DNA of 13,600 nt from DATAMF01 sp964472565 (GTDB taxonomy: Bacteria > Chloroflexota > Anaerolineae > Aggregatilineales > Aggregatilineaceae): assembly GCA_964472565.1 (NCBI GenBank), contig CAYYNB010000162.1, positions 1 to 13,600 on the forward strand, given 5' to 3'. Each line of letters starts with the position of its first letter. Position 1 is the stretch's first letter. Below the pieces are notes generated by a model. It made no database searches and was not told where the DNA came from. It was given only the letters and a program-made list of their open reading frames with translations. Shown in pieces: positions 12,230 through 13,600 of the stretch. The translations under genes were made by a program, and so were the position numbers.

Positions 12230-12610
12230 ATGTCTGCTTCAATCGAACGTCTAGCCAATGAAAATGTAGCGATTGTCCGCTATACACAGCCTTTCAACCC
12301 CGCGCAGGACTTAACCTACGCGAAAGATGAACTGGAAAAAATTCTAGCCTCTACCCCCGGTACCCTGAATGTGATCGTCGATCTCAGCCAGATCAATCTG
12401 ACCTTTGCCGATCTGGTCGAGAGCATGAGCCGTACTGTCGATCCGGACTCCGAGACATCTGCCAAAAAAGGGCGGCTGGTGAATATCCTCGTCGGCTCCG
12501 ATGCCCTGATCAAAATGGCCGCAGATGCCTATGCCCAGGAGCAGTATGGCAAAATGAAAGTGGATATTTATCCCTCCGTTGAAGTCGCCTTAGAGCACAT
12601 CCAGTCGTAA
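12230..12610 (+). CDS. SpoIIAA/STAS-like small protein
   Basis: The 126-residue protein has the alternating strand-helix pattern of STAS or SpoIIAA-like (SEC14-related) domains. A first strand, NVAIVRYTQ, leads to a helix, LTYAKDELEKILAS. Then come a buried strand with a conserved-looking loop, LNVIVDLSQINLTFADL (about 46-62), the strand VNILVGS (84-90), the helix ALIKMAADAYAQ, and a final helix, SVEVALEHIQS. Assignment rests on this pattern, not on a sharp motif, so it is moderate. No serine in the position phosphorylated in SpoIIAA can be named with confidence. Such proteins occur as stand-alone regulators, but no kinase or sigma factor gene is near. GGGGAG lies 9 bases before the ATG. The gene appears to be monocistronic. 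Confidence 0.7.
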   Translation: MSASIERLANENVAIVRYTQPFNPAQDLTYAKDELEKILASTPGTLNVIVDLSQINLTFADLVESMSRTVDPDSETSAKKGRLVNILVGSDALIKMAADAYAQEQYGKMKVDIYPSVEVALEHIQS

Positions 12611-12644
12611 CCCCTCGTCCTTTCTCTGCCAGAACGTGTAGGCA

Positions 12645-12672
12645 TTTGTAGGGGCAGGTTGACCAACCTGCC
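12645..12672. repeat. GGCAGGTTG palindrome element, copy 1
   Basis: TTTGTAGGGGCAGGTT and the following 12 bases match 13461-13488 with a single difference at the palindrome centre. GGCAGGTTG and CAACCTGCC flank a 2-base centre. It is followed by TTTCT, so it might also end transcription of the STAS-like gene 35 bases upstream. Confidence 0.75.
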
Positions 12673-12728
12673 TTTCTGCTCAGATACCGGACATCCTCAC
12701 CGGATGTTTAATCGTTTGACAATACCCT

Positions 12729-12781
12729 CCCACATCTTTTGAGGCACGGACCGGCACGTGCTCGTCGGGGCGTAGGCTTGT
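12729..12781. repeat. CCCACATCTTTTGA element, copy 1
   Basis: The first 14 bases, CCCACATCTTTTGA, equal 13400-13413, and the next 40 or so align with 13414-13450 at roughly two thirds identity by eye, keeping CAC, ACGTG, CGGGG and the AGG-TTGT end. It lies in the 214-base gap before the DinB gene, where no gene is seen. Confidence 0.55.
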
Positions 12782-12824
12782 CCCGCCCTGCTCCTCCTTT
12801 CTCCGTGCGCGCCAGACTGAACAT

Positions 12825-12853
12825 TTGTGCTATTTTTACCGCCGCGTTATAAT
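12825..12853 (+). promoter_or_regulatory. Sigma-70-type promoter of the DinB-family gene
   Basis: A perfect TATAAT (12848-12853) is preceded at exactly 17 bases by TTGTGC (12825-12830), a half-matching -35. Transcription should start near 12860. This rules out translation from the ATG at 12825, which is inside the -35, and favours the ATG at 12897. Confidence 0.65.
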
Positions 12854-12896
12854 CCTTTCCCGTGAACGGAAAATGCTATCGAAAAGAGAAAGTAAA

Positions 12897-13376
12897 ATGA
12901 GTGTTCAGAATCAGGCAGTGACCACCCTGGCGTGTCTCAGTAACAACGCGTTTGACGGGCGGATGCTTTTTTCGCTGCTGGCGAACCTGAAAGATCTGCG
13001 CGACGAAGACTGGGAAACGATCCCCACGGGGGGCGAGCGTTCGATAGTCGATATTGTGGACCATGTAGGCTCGGCGAAATGGATGTATCACGATCACGCC
13101 TTCGGGGCGGGAACGATATCACACGAGGAATCCTTTATTGCCGGGCAAAAGCGCTCCCACACGGAATTGATCGACTGGCTGCTAGAAGGGCACCGCTGCT
13201 GGATTGACTCGCTTAGCGCGCTCACCGATGATCAGCTCGACGGCGAACGGCTCTTGCCGTGGGGCGAAACCATGACCTTGCGGACGATTATCCAGATCGT
13301 GATCGCACACGATACGTACCACGCGGGCGAAATCAACCACCTTCGAGCGCTGCTCCAGGGCAACGATCACTGGTAA
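12897..13376 (+). CDS. DinB-family four-helix-bundle protein
   Basis: The 159-residue protein fits the DinB/YfiT-like superfamily of metal-binding four-helix bundles, some of which are thiol transferases for bacillithiol or mycothiol. The metal triad is visible: H56 in VDIVDHVGSAKWM, and H138 and H142 in IAHDTYHAGEINHLRALL. The GGERSIVDIV lead-in is also typical. Its own reaction is not known. The frame is open from 12825, but the promoter at 12825-12853 places the start downstream, so I use the ATG at 12897, preceded by a weak purine-rich AGAGAAAG. An ATG at 12873 is possible but would lie only about 13 bases from the transcription start. The gene is flanked on both sides by the same two intergenic repeats. 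Confidence 0.85.
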   Translation: MSVQNQAVTTLACLSNNAFDGRMLFSLLANLKDLRDEDWETIPTGGERSIVDIVDHVGSAKWMYHDHAFGAGTISHEESFIAGQKRSHTELIDWLLEGHRCWIDSLSALTDDQLDGERLLPWGETMTLRTIIQIVIAHDTYHAGEINHLRALLQGNDHW

Positions 13377-13399
13377 GTCTGGCCGACCATAATTTTAAA

Positions 13400-13450
13400 C
13401 CCACATCTTTTGAAACACAGTTCGAAACGTGTATGCCGGGGTAGGGTTGT
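13400..13450. repeat. CCCACATCTTTTGA element, copy 2
   Basis: Second copy of the element at 12729, beginning 24 bases after the DinB stop codon, with the identical 14-base start and a diverged remainder. Here it comes before the GGCAGGTTG palindrome, whereas upstream of DinB it comes after it. Confidence 0.55.
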
Positions 13451-13460
13451 TTTTGGATCA

Positions 13461-13489
13461 TTTGTAGGGGCAGGTTGGCCAACCTGCCC
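13461..13489. repeat. GGCAGGTTG palindrome element, copy 2
   Basis: From 13468 to 13489 the sequence is a perfect 22-base palindrome: GGGCAGGTTGG followed directly by its complement. Twenty-seven of 28 positions equal copy 1 at 12645. It is followed by TTACAC, so a terminator role is less likely for this copy. Confidence 0.8.
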
Positions 13490-13546
13490 TTACACGCCAT
13501 CGTAGAGAAAAGGGCCGGAGGGCTAGAGGTAATACCCCCACTATTC

Positions 13547-13585
13547 ACCATCGAAGTTAACCATCCAAGTTCACCATCCGATGAC
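13547..13585. repeat. Short 13-base tandem repeat at the window end
   Basis: ACCATCGAAGTTA, ACCATCCAAGTTC and ACCATCCGATGAC follow each other without gaps. The first two units differ at two positions and the third keeps only the first half. The 224-base end region after DinB holds the two repeats above and this one; no convincing gene is seen in it. Confidence 0.6.
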
Positions 13586-13600
13586 GATGACAACTCCGAA

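Noticed and set aside
12645..13489. A CRISPR array or insertion sequence around the DinB gene
   Set aside because: There are only two copies of each repeat, separated by a gene, with no regular spacers, no transposase and no cas gene.
13333..13593. 86-residue minus-strand frame at the right end
   Set aside because: It spans the intergenic repeats and the end of the DinB gene, and codes through the palindrome; there is no ribosome binding site or domain.

Overview
The window is a stretch of bacterial chromosome of fairly high GC content. The gene style points to Chloroflexota, probably an Anaerolineae-like lineage: a lipoprotein with a long Pro/Thr linker and SH3b domains, a tungsten-type aldehyde:ferredoxin oxidoreductase with its own MoaD-like partner, a Uma2-type nuclease, a small antitoxin/PIN module, and many short palindromic intergenic repeats. 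This placement is inferred from style only; there is no rRNA or marker gene here. I see no tRNA, CRISPR array, transposase or phage gene.

Layout. From 32 to 5344 every gene is on the minus strand. In transcription order (right to left) these are a MoaD/ThiS-like sulfur carrier (5344-5072) and an AOR-family oxidoreductase (4999-3026), which form a natural operon; then an AT-rich TPR protein (2818-2117), a Uma2-family protein (2007-1462) and a secreted protein of unknown function (1252-32). A strong intrinsic terminator (1378-1347) closes the Uma2 unit. From 5422 to 9020 the genes are on the plus strand: a large SH3b-SGNH-SH3b lipoprotein, a protein tyrosine phosphatase-like enzyme, and a three-gene toxin-antitoxin cassette in which a PIN toxin lies between two paralogous antitoxin-like genes. 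A minus-strand nitroreductase-like gene (9831-9061) faces this cassette, with a terminator hairpin between the two. From 10068 to 12086 there is a compact plus-strand operon: an eight-helix membrane protein with an apparent internal 4+4 duplication, a histidine phosphatase and a Nudix hydrolase. A SpoIIAA/STAS-like small protein and a DinB-family protein complete the window.

How the parts fit. MoaD makes the dithiolene sulfur of molybdo/tungstopterin, so its place just upstream of the AOR suggests a self-contained unit for cofactor and enzyme. The two phosphatase/pyrophosphatase-type enzymes behind the membrane protein suggest handling of small phosphorylated metabolites, but no substrate can be read from sequence. 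The remaining genes look like single-gene units.

The gaps between genes carry much of the unusual content: three copies of a C-rich/G-rich hairpin (1403, 9933, 12089), two copies of a GGCAGGTTG palindrome and of a second roughly 50-base element on either side of the DinB gene, and three AAAGTAACCT half-sites between the AOR and TPR genes. No gap between genes exceeds 300 bases. I did not find a clearly new defence or biosynthetic system. The observations most worth following are the antitoxin-toxin-antitoxin duplication, the altered cysteine spacing in the AOR, the internally duplicated membrane protein with its hydrolase partners, and the composite intergenic repeats.
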